Below, one piece after another: positions 13,474-21,257 of a stretch of 23,256 nucleotides of DNA. The position numbers were made by a program, and so were the translations under genes. The notes under the pieces were generated by a model. The model ran no database searches and was not told where the DNA came from. It saw only the letters and a program-made list of their open reading frames with translations. This DNA is from CAYZDV01 sp964477275 (GTDB lineage: Bacteria > Acidobacteriota > Aminicenantia > Aminicenantales > Aminicenantaceae), in the NCBI GenBank assembly GCA_964477275.1, contig CAYZDV010000018.1, positions 1 through 23,256 on the forward strand. Reading direction: 5' to 3'. Within the stretch, counting starts at the first letter, position 1. Each line of letters opens with the position of its first letter.

Positions 13474-15012
13474 TTGAAAAAAGAGCTCATGTCTTTTGTG
13501 ATTTTCTTCTTTGTCCTCGGTCTCATCTGTCCTCTTCATCCTGAAGAGATCGTCATCCTTCACTCCAACGATACCCATGGCGTCTACAAGCCTTACCGTA
13601 TTAAGCTCAAAAATGGAGAAAGAGAGATCGGAGGGATGGAGGCAGCAAGCCATTACATCAACGCCATCAGGGCCAGGGAGGCAAACGTCCTGGTCATTGA
13701 GAAAGGCGACCTTTTGACCGGCACCCTGGCTGCAGAAGTGGAGTATAAAGGCGCGGTCGGCGGAGCGATGGTCGAGTTCCTCAACCGGCTCGGTTACGAC
13801 ATCTGGTGCTATGGAAATCACGACTTTGACAAGGGGCAGGAGAACGCCATCGCTCTTTCCAGGCTGGCCCGGTTCCCCACGGTCATGGCCAACATCGTCT
13901 ACAGGGAGAACGGCCGGCTTTTTCCCGCCGATCCCTATCGAATCCTCGATGTCGGCGGAATCAAAGTCGGCATCATTGCCGTGATGGAGGAGAATTTTCT
14001 GACCGAGGTCCGGAAGGAGAAAGTCGAAGGCCTGGATGTTCTGCCCGCAATCCCCGCTCTCAGGGCCTATATCCCCGTCCTGGACAGACAGACCGATTTG
14101 ATTGTCGTCCTTTCTCATGGCTGGTTCGAGCGGGCGGTTGAAATCGCCAGGAATGTTCCTGGAGTGGACATCGTTCTGGCCGCTGCCGAGGACGGAAAGT
14201 TCGAGCAAATCAACGGCGTGCTCGTCCAGTCCACCATCGGCCATCAGCGAACGCTCGGATACTTGAAAGTCAAGGTGGAGGAGGATAAAGTCGTCGGATA
14301 TGAGCATGATTTGATCTGGCTCTGGGCCGACGGAGAACTGAAGGCGTCCTCCTGCGTCCTGGATTTGATCCAGGAGGTCGACGCCTCCATCGGGACCGAA
14401 TATGCCAGAGTCATCGGCCAGGCCAGGCCAGGCCTCACCATCAGAGACTATCCGAGAAAGAATGCGCAGGGGGAAAACGCGCTCGGAAACTGGATCACCG
14501 ACGCCATGCGCTGGAAAACCGGCGCTCCGATTGCAGTCCACAACACGGGAGCCATCCGGGCCGGTATCTCTGCCGGGCCCGTGACCAGAGCCGATGTCTT
14601 CAACGTGGCTCCTTTTCATAATCTTCTCGTCGTCTTCGAGCTCAGCGGAGCACAGCTCAAGGCCATCCTCGAGCTCGATGTGGAGAGGGGCTGGGACAGG
14701 CTTCAGGTCTCAGGCCTGAAATATCACCACTATTCCCGCAGAACCCGGCCTTATGGAAAGAGAGTTTCCTTCCTTGAAGTGAATGGAGAGGTGGTGGTGA
14801 AGAGCGGAAAACTTCTCCTCCCTGGCAAAAGATATACTGTCGTCAGCAACGATTATCTTGTCGGCCATGCCAGAGAGAAATATTTCGGCTTTGCCGTGGA
14901 TAACCCCAGGAATACCGGCTTCCCTCTGGAAATCACTCTGATGGAGTGGCTGGAAGAGTTCAAGGTTATCGATCACAGAATCGAAAACAGAATTGTCCAG
15001 ATCCACAAATAA
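13474..15012 (+). CDS. Exported 5'-nucleotidase/UshA-like metallophosphatase with incomplete metal site
   Basis: The protein has 512 residues and starts at TTG 13474, chosen for AGGAAGGA at the right distance (an ATG at 13489 is internal). Residues 1-20 form a signal peptide. The N-terminal metallophosphatase domain shows HSNDTHG (30-36), KGDLLTG (78-83), GNHDFD (114-119) and LSH (213-215). The last metal motif, normally GHxH after the DIV strand, reads LAAAEDG (235-241), so both histidines are lost. The C-terminal 5'-nucleotidase domain is intact: ENALGNWITDAM (334-345), NTGAIRAGI (357-365) and the aromatic-rich substrate pocket around 379-384. Family members hydrolyse nucleotides in the periplasm. 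Loss of the dinuclear-site histidines may weaken or change activity. It stands alone with its own promoter. Confidence 0.88.
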   Translation: MKKELMSFVIFFFVLGLICPLHPEEIVILHSNDTHGVYKPYRIKLKNGEREIGGMEAASHYINAIRAREANVLVIEKGDLLTGTLAAEVEYKGAVGGAMVEFLNRLGYDIWCYGNHDFDKGQENAIALSRLARFPTVMANIVYRENGRLFPADPYRILDVGGIKVGIIAVMEENFLTEVRKEKVEGLDVLPAIPALRAYIPVLDRQTDLIVVLSHGWFERAVEIARNVPGVDIVLAAAEDGKFEQINGVLVQSTIGHQRTLGYLKVKVEEDKVVGYEHDLIWLWADGELKASSCVLDLIQEVDASIGTEYARVIGQARPGLTIRDYPRKNAQGENALGNWITDAMRWKTGAPIAVHNTGAIRAGISAGPVTRADVFNVAPFHNLLVVFELSGAQLKAILELDVERGWDRLQVSGLKYHHYSRRTRPYGKRVSFLEVNGEVVVKSGKLLLPGKRYTVVSNDYLVGHAREKYFGFAVDNPRNTGFPLEITLMEWLEEFKVIDHRIENRIVQIHK

Positions 15013-15035
15013 TACCCGAATGAAGCAAAAACGTT

Positions 15036-15064
15036 TTGACTTTCTCCGGACATTTTTTTATCTT
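15036..15064 (+). promoter_or_regulatory. Promoter of THEP1-like gene, placed for a leaderless transcript
   Basis: TTGACT (15036-15041), a 17-nt spacer and TATCTT (15059-15064). The ATG at 15071 begins seven bases after the -10, where transcription should start. No Shine-Dalgarno sequence is present. Confidence 0.5.
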
Positions 15065-15070
15065 TGATTC

Positions 15071-15601
15071 ATGATTTTTATCCTCACCGGCCCTGTCCAT
15101 TCAGGGAAAACGTCTCTCCTGAAGAAAGCTGTTGTGGAGTGGAAAGAGGGGAAAATCAAAGTCGACGGCTTTCTGAGTCTGGCTGTCCGGGAAAAAGGAA
15201 AAATGTCCGGCTATGATCTCTTCGACCTGAAAAACGAAACCTCTCTCCCGCTCCTCCGCAGAAAAGGAAACACGGACTGGCAGCGCACCGGCTCTTATTT
15301 TTTTCTTCCCTCGGGGCTTGCCCGGGCCGAGCGGATCATTCTGCGCAGCAGAGAGGCAGAGCTGGGCGTCATGGATGAAATCGGCCCTCTGGAACTTGCG
15401 GGAAAAGGATTCTGGCCGGCTCTTCTCCAGGTCATCTTCCGGCCCGGAGCCCGCATTCTTCTGGTCATTCGAGAGGCCATCCTGAACGATTTCCGCCTCG
15501 CGTTCGGCCAGAGCGAAATCAAAGTGTTCGATGTGACCGGCCAGGGAGTTCTGGCTCAACTGGTGGAGACAGTCCAGAAAAACGTTTTCCCTTCCTCTTG
15601 A
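15071..15601 (+). CDS. THEP1-family nucleoside-triphosphatase, first gene of the molybdenum-cofactor operon
   Basis: The protein has 176 residues, the usual THEP1 length. It has a Walker A loop GPVHSGKTS (7-15) at the extreme N-terminus and the Walker B signature MDEIGPLEL (101-109), which is characteristic of this NTPase family. Other members hydrolyse ATP, GTP and other NTPs in vitro, but their cellular role is unclear. Here it precedes xdhC and mocA and faces a molybdenum hydroxylase, which suggests a role in making, moving or inserting the molybdenum cofactor. MobB, a P-loop protein that aids cofactor synthesis, is a functional analogy only. It appears to have a leaderless promoter, and its stop codon lies within the -35 of the next gene's promoter. 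Confidence 0.85.
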   Translation: MIFILTGPVHSGKTSLLKKAVVEWKEGKIKVDGFLSLAVREKGKMSGYDLFDLKNETSLPLLRRKGNTDWQRTGSYFFLPSGLARAERIILRSREAELGVMDEIGPLELAGKGFWPALLQVIFRPGARILLVIREAILNDFRLAFGQSEIKVFDVTGQGVLAQLVETVQKNVFPSS

Positions 15602-15626
15602 AAAGAACAACCGGAACATCTATGAT
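15598..15626 (+). promoter_or_regulatory. Second promoter, before xdhC, overlapping the THEP1 stop codon
   Basis: TTGAAA (15598-15603, 5 of 6; contains the upstream TGA stop), a 17-nt spacer and TATGAT (15621-15626, 5 of 6). The predicted start at about 15633 is only some 3 nt before ATG 15636, which has no ribosome-binding site, so this transcript would also be nearly leaderless. Confidence 0.5.
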
Positions 15627-15635
15627 GCGGTTAAA

Positions 15636-16721
15636 ATGCGCAACATCTACGTCCGTTTTCTGGAAGAGCGAAAGAAAAAGTCCCTTGCCCTGGCCACCAT
15701 CATCGAGACAGCAGGTTCGACTCCCCAGGTGACAGGCGCCTCGGCTATTTTTTCATCAAAGGGACTTGCGGCCGGAACGCTGGGTGGAGGCGTTCTGGAG
15801 GCAGAGGCCCAGAAGAAGGCCAAGCAGTGCCTGAGCAAGAACAATTCGTGTTGTTTCGAGTTCAGCCTCCTCGGCGACCTGTCTTTGCCTGAAGAAGCGG
15901 CATGCGGTGGAAAGGTCCGGGTTGTGATCGATGCCTGCCCCGGGAAACACGCGAGCACTTTCCGGAATCTGAGGCATTCGCTGAAGCAGCGAACGCCAGG
16001 AGTTCTGGCCACCATCGTGGATGAGTTTTCCGGGGAAAAGGCGGCTCTTGCCCGTCACTGGATGGAGATAAAGGAAATGGCCCCGCTTCATTTGTCAGAG
16101 CGCCTCTCTTCATACAGAACGGAAGTCCAGGAAGCGATGGCCAGCCATCAGCCGTTGCTGTTCAGGGCTGAAAAAGAAAAGCGCCGCGGTGGAGTAAAGA
16201 TGCGGCATCTTTTTTTAGAGCCTCTTTTTCCCCTGCCTCAACTGGTGATTGCCGGTGCAGGTCATGTCGGGCAGGCGGTCTCCCATCTGGGATCACTTCT
16301 GGATTTTGAGGTCACGGTCATTGATGACCGGCCTGAATTCGCCAGCAGGGAAAGACTCCCGGATGCTGACCGGATCATCGTCGGCGACATCGGAGAGGCC
16401 ATCCGCGATTTTCCCATCTCGCCGGATACCTACCTGGTGATTGTCACCCGCGGGCACCAGCACGATGCCCGGGCCCTGCGGGCTTCGATATCCTCTGATG
16501 CCGCCTATATCGGCATGATCGGCAGCGCCCGGAAAACCGCCCTGATGCGCCAGCAATTCCTCAAAGAGCGCTGGGCCAAGCCGGCCCAGTTTCGCCGGGT
16601 CCATGCGCCGATCGGCCTCCCCATCCTATCCAGGACCGTGGAGGAGATCGCGGTCAGCATCGCTGCCCAGCTTGTTGTTGTCCGCCGCCGGGCGGAGGAG
16701 AAAAAAAAGGAGGGAAGATGA
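15636..16721 (+). CDS. xdhC: XdhC-family molybdenum cofactor insertion protein (PaoD-like)
   Basis: The protein has 361 residues with the two-domain XdhC/CoxI structure. The N-terminal domain has AGSTPQVTGA (26-35), GTLGGGVLE (47-55) and CGG (90-92), and the C-terminal Rossmann domain has IAGAGHVGQA (205-214), TRGHQHD (271-277), IGSARK (295-300) and APIGL (324-328). XdhC proteins bind the molybdenum cofactor, promote its sulfuration and deliver it to xanthine-dehydrogenase-type enzymes. In E. coli PaoD does this for PaoABC, whose homologues lie just downstream on the other strand. There is no Shine-Dalgarno, but a well-placed promoter precedes the gene. The end overlaps the mocA start by four bases (ATGA), so the two are translationally coupled. 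Confidence 0.93.
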   Translation: MRNIYVRFLEERKKKSLALATIIETAGSTPQVTGASAIFSSKGLAAGTLGGGVLEAEAQKKAKQCLSKNNSCCFEFSLLGDLSLPEEAACGGKVRVVIDACPGKHASTFRNLRHSLKQRTPGVLATIVDEFSGEKAALARHWMEIKEMAPLHLSERLSSYRTEVQEAMASHQPLLFRAEKEKRRGGVKMRHLFLEPLFPLPQLVIAGAGHVGQAVSHLGSLLDFEVTVIDDRPEFASRERLPDADRIIVGDIGEAIRDFPISPDTYLVIVTRGHQHDARALRASISSDAAYIGMIGSARKTALMRQQFLKERWAKPAQFRRVHAPIGLPILSRTVEEIAVSIAAQLVVVRRRAEEKKKEGR

Positions 16722-17305
16722 TCTGGGTGATCATTCTGGCCGCCGGAGAATCGAGAAGAATGGGCAAGCCCAAGCTCCTTCTGCGGTTTGGAGAAAAAAC
16801 GATCATCGAGACGGTCACGGAGAGTGTTCTGGCCTCCGGCGTTAAGAACGTTCTGGTTGTCCTCGGCGCTGCACAGAAGAGGATTGAGGCCGTAATCAAG
16901 GACTATCATCTAAAGGTGATCCACAACCCCGACTATCGAAAGGGTATGCTTTCCTCTGTCCAGAGGGGGTTCCGCTCCCTGCCGTTGGATTGCAGCGCCG
17001 TTGTGGTTGTTCTCGGCGACCAGCCTGGCCTCCGGAGCGACGTTATCGACGAGCTCGTCGCGGCCTACTCAAAGTCGGGCAGGGGGATTGTCCTTCCTGT
17101 CTACAGGGGAGAGCGCGGCCACCCCGTTCTTATAGACCGGAAGTATCAGCCTGAAATTGAGGCCCTGAGTCCGGATGTCGGCCTGCGCGGTGTCGTCTAC
17201 CGCCATCCAGAGGATATTCTCGAAGTCGAGGTGGAAACGCCGGCTGTCCTCAAGGACATCGACGACGAGTCCGACTACCGGAGGGAGCTGAAAGACAGGG
17301 ATTGA
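16718..17305 (+). CDS. mocA: Molybdenum cofactor cytidylyltransferase (MocA-like)
   Basis: The protein has 195 residues, the usual MocA length. It opens with the nucleotidyltransferase signature LAAGESRRMGKPKLLL (7-22), where AAG and PKLLL favour MocA (CTP) over MobA (GTP, usually AGG and DK). GDQPGL (100-105) holds the metal-binding Asp. GHPVL (134-138), GLRGV and the final DIDDESDY (180-187) complete the pattern. MocA adds CMP to molybdopterin to form the dinucleotide cofactor used by xanthine-oxidase-family enzymes such as PaoABC. AAGGAGGGAAG precedes the ATG inside xdhC. It ends 49 nt before the convergent FAD-subunit gene. An MobA-type specificity cannot be fully excluded by eye. Confidence 0.9.
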   Translation: MIWVIILAAGESRRMGKPKLLLRFGEKTIIETVTESVLASGVKNVLVVLGAAQKRIEAVIKDYHLKVIHNPDYRKGMLSSVQRGFRSLPLDCSAVVVVLGDQPGLRSDVIDELVAAYSKSGRGIVLPVYRGERGHPVLIDRKYQPEIEALSPDVGLRGVVYRHPEDILEVEVETPAVLKDIDDESDYRRELKDRD

Positions 17306-17345
17306 TTTCTCCCGACCTCCGCCGCCGGATGCGGGGAGAGAAAAA
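17306..17345. terminator. Possible hairpin between convergent mocA and FAD-subunit genes
   Basis: CTCC and CCGC on the left can pair with GCGG and GGAG on the right (about 17,309-17,340), interrupted by a 6-nt bulge. The outer TTTCTC can pair with GAGAAA. It sits in the only gap between two converging operons, where a bidirectional terminator would be expected, but a T-tract is lacking. Confidence 0.3.
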
Positions 17346-17354
17346 TCTGGCGGC

Positions 17355-18329
17355 CTAAACCAGGGAAATAGCTGCCCTGTAGACGATTGTCTCCACCAGG
17401 TCTTTTTTATACCCGTTCTCGGTCATCGGCCTGGCGTCTTTCAAGGCTTCCCTGGCTGCTTCCCGGAGAAGAGCCTCGGTCGCTTTCTTGCCCTTTATCA
17501 TCTGTTCGGCCTTCTCCAGCCGCCAGGGGACAGGAGCCACTCCTCCCAGGACGATCTTGACTTCCTTGAAGACTGCGGCCGATACGCTTCCTCTCACCGC
17601 TGCGGAAACAATGGCAAAGTCCCACGTCCCTCTCTCCCTGAGCTTGAGGTAGACGCTCTTCTCGCCTTTTCGGGCTGGCGGGATTTTCACCTCGCGCAGG
17701 ACTTCATTCGGCTTCAGGATGTTCTCCTGGCGGATGTTGACGCGGGGGAGGACGAAGAATTCTTCGAGAGGGATGCTCTTCTCGCCTTCGGGAGAGCTGA
17801 TGGAAACCCGGGCATCGAGCGCTATCAGCGCCGGTGCCAGGTCAGAGGGATGAACGATCGAACAGAGGTCTCCGCCAAAGATGGCGTGGTATTTGTTCCG
17901 GCCTCTGATGGCGTAGCAGCGGCTTCCTCCTTTTTTCCGGCATTTCACCAGGGGATCGCGGTAGTACCAGCAGCGGGGCCTCTGGCAGAGATTCCCTCCC
18001 ACCGTCCCCACGTTCCTGAGCTGGGGCGTGGCCAGGGAAAGGGCGGCCTGGTGGAGGGCAGGGTAGGCGGTCTTGACCAGTTCGTCATCTGCGAGTTCGG
18101 AGATGGTGGTCATCGCTCCGACCCGGAGCCCGTCTTTTTCCTTCCGGATTTCGGCCAGCCCGGGGATGGTTTTGAGGTCGACCACGAATTCCGGCTCGAT
18201 GATCCCGTCTTTGATTTCAGCGATGAGGTCAGTGCCTCCTGCCAACAGGCGGAATATTTCTTTTTCTTCGGTTGGAAGGGAAGTGACCTGCTCGATGGAT
18301 TGGGGCTCAGCGATCTTGAAGTTTTTCAT
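17355..18329 (-). CDS. paoB: Aldehyde oxidoreductase FAD-binding subunit with extra [4Fe-4S] loop (PaoB-like)
   Basis: The protein has 324 residues. It is a CO-dehydrogenase/xanthine-dehydrogenase medium subunit: LLAGGTDLI (28-36) and ATPQLRNVGTVGGN (100-113) are the FAD-binding motifs. A cysteine-bearing insertion follows, with Cys115, Cys120, Cys130, Cys138 and Cys156, that is absent from minimal FAD subunits. E. coli PaoB and 4-hydroxybenzoyl-CoA reductase HcrB carry a [4Fe-4S] cluster in this loop, and the length (324) is close to theirs. The FAD passes electrons from the iron-sulfur chain to an acceptor. The GGAGGG ribosome-binding site overlaps the end of the large-subunit gene, 4 nt upstream. 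It is last in the minus-strand operon. Confidence 0.92.
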   Translation of the reverse strand: MKNFKIAEPQSIEQVTSLPTEEKEIFRLLAGGTDLIAEIKDGIIEPEFVVDLKTIPGLAEIRKEKDGLRVGAMTTISELADDELVKTAYPALHQAALSLATPQLRNVGTVGGNLCQRPRCWYYRDPLVKCRKKGGSRCYAIRGRNKYHAIFGGDLCSIVHPSDLAPALIALDARVSISSPEGEKSIPLEEFFVLPRVNIRQENILKPNEVLREVKIPPARKGEKSVYLKLRERGTWDFAIVSAAVRGSVSAAVFKEVKIVLGGVAPVPWRLEKAEQMIKGKKATEALLREAAREALKDARPMTENGYKKDLVETIVYRAAISLV

Positions 18330-18333
18330 CGGC

Positions 18334-20592
18334 CTATCCCTCCTTCCGTTTCATGGCTTCCAGGATTTTATCCTGGGTCATGGGAATTTCCCGGATGTGG
18401 GCTCCGACAGCGTTGTAAACGGCGTTGGCGATGGCGGCGGAGATGGGTATCCGCGGCGGCTCACCGAGCCCTTTGGTTCCCAGAATGTTGATGTGGGGGT
18501 CGACCATATCCACAAAGAGGGGAACAATCTCCGGGATGTCCATCGAAGTGGCGACTTTGTAGTCCCTCAGGTTGCGGTTGACCATGTTTCCGGTCTCCTC
18601 ATCCATGATCCGCTGCTCGAAAAGCGCCGTGCTCACGCCCTGGGTGATTCCTCCGATGACCTGGCTCTCGGCGGTCTTCCTGTTCATGACCCGGCCGATT
18701 TCATGGACGGCGACCACTTTGAGCACTCTGACCTGACCCGTCTCTTTATCCACCTCCACTTCAGCGAAGTGGGCGCCAAAAGAGTTGTACGCATAGTCGG
18801 AGGGGCGTCCGCTGCATTCGCCGTGGAACACCAGTTCCCGGCGGATTTCTCTGAGCAGCTCAATGAGCGATACGGACTGGGAGGGATTGTTCCTGTTCAG
18901 CAGCGTTCCCTTTGTCAGGCTGATATCCTCAGGGTTGACGTTCAGCTTGGCCGCAGCCTGTTTTTTGAGGAAATCGGCGGCTTTCAGGGCTGCATCCCTC
19001 ACCGCTGGAGCCACAGAAGGCGTGGTTGTGCTCCCGCCTGAAGAGCCGCACCAGGGATATTCTGTGCTTCCGATCTTGACCGTAATGTCCTTCGGTTCCA
19101 ACCCCAGCGTTTCTGCCGTGACCATGGCCATATACGTTCTGGTCCCTGTTCCGAGGTCCTGGGTGCCACAGACAGCCTCCACGCTTCCGTCCGTGTGGAG
19201 TTTGACATCACTCAGGGTGCCCGGCCTGCCCACTCCCCACCAGATCTGACTGGCCATGCCCATTCCGCGGGCGATTTTTCCGTTGCCCTGGCCCGGCTTT
19301 TTATTCCTTCTCTGCCAGCCGATTTTTTCCGCTCCGATTCGATAACACCTGTCCAGCCCCTTGGAGGAATAGGGGATTCCGGTATCGCCCCGGTTTCGGG
19401 TCGAGTAGTTTTTCATCCGCAGTTCCAGGGGGTCCATGTTGAGGGCGCTGGCCAGCTCATCCAGGAATCCTTCGAGGGCGAAGGTCCCCTGCACGTGCCC
19501 CGGTGCACGGGTGGGCCGTGAGGCGCCGGCGTTGATGAACACGCTGTATTCTTCGACTGTTACGTTGGGACATTTATAGACGTCGATGAGGGGCTCTGCG
19601 CACCTGTCGCCGCTGCCCACGCCGCCGCTGGTGGAGTTTTTCAGGTAGAGCGCGGTCAGTGTTCCGTCCTTCTTCGCTCCGCCTTTAATGGTCTGAGATG
19701 TGGAAGGACGGTTGCCGACGCAGAGAGAATTTTCTTCCCTGGTCAGAGCGATTTTGACCGGCTTCCTGGCTTCTTTTGCCAGCAGGGCGGCAAAGACCGT
19801 GTAGTCGTTGAGTCCCAGTTTGCTTCCGAAACCACCGCCCATGTAGTTCTTGATGACCTTTATCCGGCTGGCCGGCATGTTCAGCGCCCGGGCCAGCCCG
19901 TCTCTCACCCCGAAGATGGCCTGGGTGGAATCCCAGACAGTGAGCCGGTCGCCGTTCCACCTGGCGACGCTGGCGTGCGTTTCAGCGGGATGGTGGATTT
20001 CCACCGCGGTTTTGTAGGTCCGCTCAATGACCACATCCGCCTCCTCGAAGCCCTTCTCGATGTCCCCCCGGACATAGGCATCGTAGAGTCGCTGGACGTT
20101 CGGCCGGTCGTGAACCTGGGGGGCTCCCTCTTCCATGGCCTTCTCTTCGCTGACCACAAAGGGCAGGGGCCTGTATTCGACCTGAATGAGTTTTAAGGCG
20201 TTCTCGGCCGTCTCTTCGTCCACCGCGGCCACTGCGGCCACCGGCTCGCCGGCATACTTGACTTTTCCTTCCTTGACAGGGATGGCCGCTTTGACTCCAG
20301 GCAAGGCCAGGGCGCTGCTTACATCCACGGATACGACGTCAGCGCAGGCGTGAGGAGAGCGCAGAATTTTTCCATGAAGCATTCCCCGCAGCAGGATGTC
20401 GTGGGTGTAGGCCGTGCTGCCAGTGACGATTCTTTCTCCGTCGATCCGGGGGGTGGGCTGTCCGATGATGCGAAATTTCTCTTTTTCTGAAGGCGGGAGT
20501 TCCTCCGGCCGTTCTGTGACCTTATCCCTGTATTCTTCATAATAGAGGAGGGTGGCCTCTTCGTTTTCTCTCCAGTCAACTTTCCTTCTCAT
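18334..20592 (-). CDS. paoC: Aldehyde oxidoreductase molybdenum-binding catalytic subunit (PaoC-like)
   Basis: The protein has 752 residues (E. coli PaoC has 732). It is a xanthine-oxidase-family large subunit. The N-terminal aldehyde-oxidase a/b hammerhead domain has GSTAYTHDI (58-66) and GEPVAAVAA (115-123). The molybdopterin domains have GGGFGSK (252-258), SRPTRAPG (358-365) and the catalytic Glu711 in GTKGLGEPP. Enzymes of this family hydroxylate aldehydes, purines or other heteroaromatics with water-derived oxygen; the active-site pattern and the partner genes make an aldehyde substrate most likely. It would bind molybdopterin cytosine dinucleotide made by the nearby MocA. It has no signal peptide and should be exported folded with the Tat-bearing small subunit. 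Its ATG follows that subunit's TGA after one base. Confidence 0.93.
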   Translation of the reverse strand: MRRKVDWRENEEATLLYYEEYRDKVTERPEELPPSEKEKFRIIGQPTPRIDGERIVTGSTAYTHDILLRGMLHGKILRSPHACADVVSVDVSSALALPGVKAAIPVKEGKVKYAGEPVAAVAAVDEETAENALKLIQVEYRPLPFVVSEEKAMEEGAPQVHDRPNVQRLYDAYVRGDIEKGFEEADVVIERTYKTAVEIHHPAETHASVARWNGDRLTVWDSTQAIFGVRDGLARALNMPASRIKVIKNYMGGGFGSKLGLNDYTVFAALLAKEARKPVKIALTREENSLCVGNRPSTSQTIKGGAKKDGTLTALYLKNSTSGGVGSGDRCAEPLIDVYKCPNVTVEEYSVFINAGASRPTRAPGHVQGTFALEGFLDELASALNMDPLELRMKNYSTRNRGDTGIPYSSKGLDRCYRIGAEKIGWQRRNKKPGQGNGKIARGMGMASQIWWGVGRPGTLSDVKLHTDGSVEAVCGTQDLGTGTRTYMAMVTAETLGLEPKDITVKIGSTEYPWCGSSGGSTTTPSVAPAVRDAALKAADFLKKQAAAKLNVNPEDISLTKGTLLNRNNPSQSVSLIELLREIRRELVFHGECSGRPSDYAYNSFGAHFAEVEVDKETGQVRVLKVVAVHEIGRVMNRKTAESQVIGGITQGVSTALFEQRIMDEETGNMVNRNLRDYKVATSMDIPEIVPLFVDMVDPHINILGTKGLGEPPRIPISAAIANAVYNAVGAHIREIPMTQDKILEAMKRKEG

Positions 20593-20593
20593 C

Positions 20594-21223
20594 TCACGAC
20601 CTCCTCAGGGCTTTGGCCGCCGCGGAGACCGCCTCGTAAATTTTAAAGTAATTCCCGCAGCGGCAGATGTTTCCCGAGAGGGCGGCCTTGACCTCCTGGA
20701 GGCCGGGATTTTGATTTTTCTCGAGAAAGGACGCAGAGGACATGATGAATCCAGGGGTGCAAAAGCCGCACTGATAGGCATCCTTTTCGACGAAAGCTTC
20801 CTGAACAGGATGGAGCTTTCCGTTGGCGGCCAGCCCTTCGATGGTGGTGATTTTTTTGCCGTCCGCCCTGACAGCGAGGCTCATGCAGGAGTAAACTGGA
20901 TTTCCATCCAGGATCACGGTGCAGGCTCCGCATTCGCCCCGGTCACAGCTCTTTTTGGGGCCGGTCAGGCCCAGCCTCTCCCTCAGGACGTGGAGAAGTG
21001 TTTCATTCGGTTTGACCGTTAGAGAAACCGTCTTTCCGTTGACCTCGAGCCGGATGGTCTTTTCAGAAAAGACGGGGATTTTTCCGGCCTTCGTGGAGAG
21101 AGCCTCTCCCTCCCGGGCAAGGAGTGTTGGTGCCACGGCGGCGCCCAGTGCTCCCCCTCCGAACCCTTTTAAAAAATCCCTCCGGGTCCATTCTTTTCCC
21201 TGCTTCTTTTCGGCCTTTTCCAT
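20594..21223 (-). CDS. paoA: Aldehyde oxidoreductase 2Fe-2S subunit with Tat signal (PaoA-like)
   Basis: The protein has 209 residues. Residues 1-45 form a twin-arginine signal (TRRDFLKGFGGGALGAA, Arg14-Arg15), so the complex is exported folded to the periplasm. The plant-type ferredoxin domain binds one [2Fe-2S] through Cys93, Cys98, Cys101 and Cys113. The helical domain binds the second through Cys152, Cys155, Cys187 and Cys189. These carry electrons from molybdenum to FAD. Tat-bearing small subunits are typical of PaoA and rare among cytoplasmic xanthine dehydrogenases. GGAGG lies upstream of the ATG. It is 34 nt downstream of the membrane-protein gene and one base upstream of paoC. Confidence 0.94.
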   Translation of the reverse strand: MEKAEKKQGKEWTRRDFLKGFGGGALGAAVAPTLLAREGEALSTKAGKIPVFSEKTIRLEVNGKTVSLTVKPNETLLHVLRERLGLTGPKKSCDRGECGACTVILDGNPVYSCMSLAVRADGKKITTIEGLAANGKLHPVQEAFVEKDAYQCGFCTPGFIMSSASFLEKNQNPGLQEVKAALSGNICRCGNYFKIYEAVSAAAKALRRS

Positions 21224-21257
21224 TTTCCGCCTCCTTTTGAGCCGGGCTTTCGCTCCC

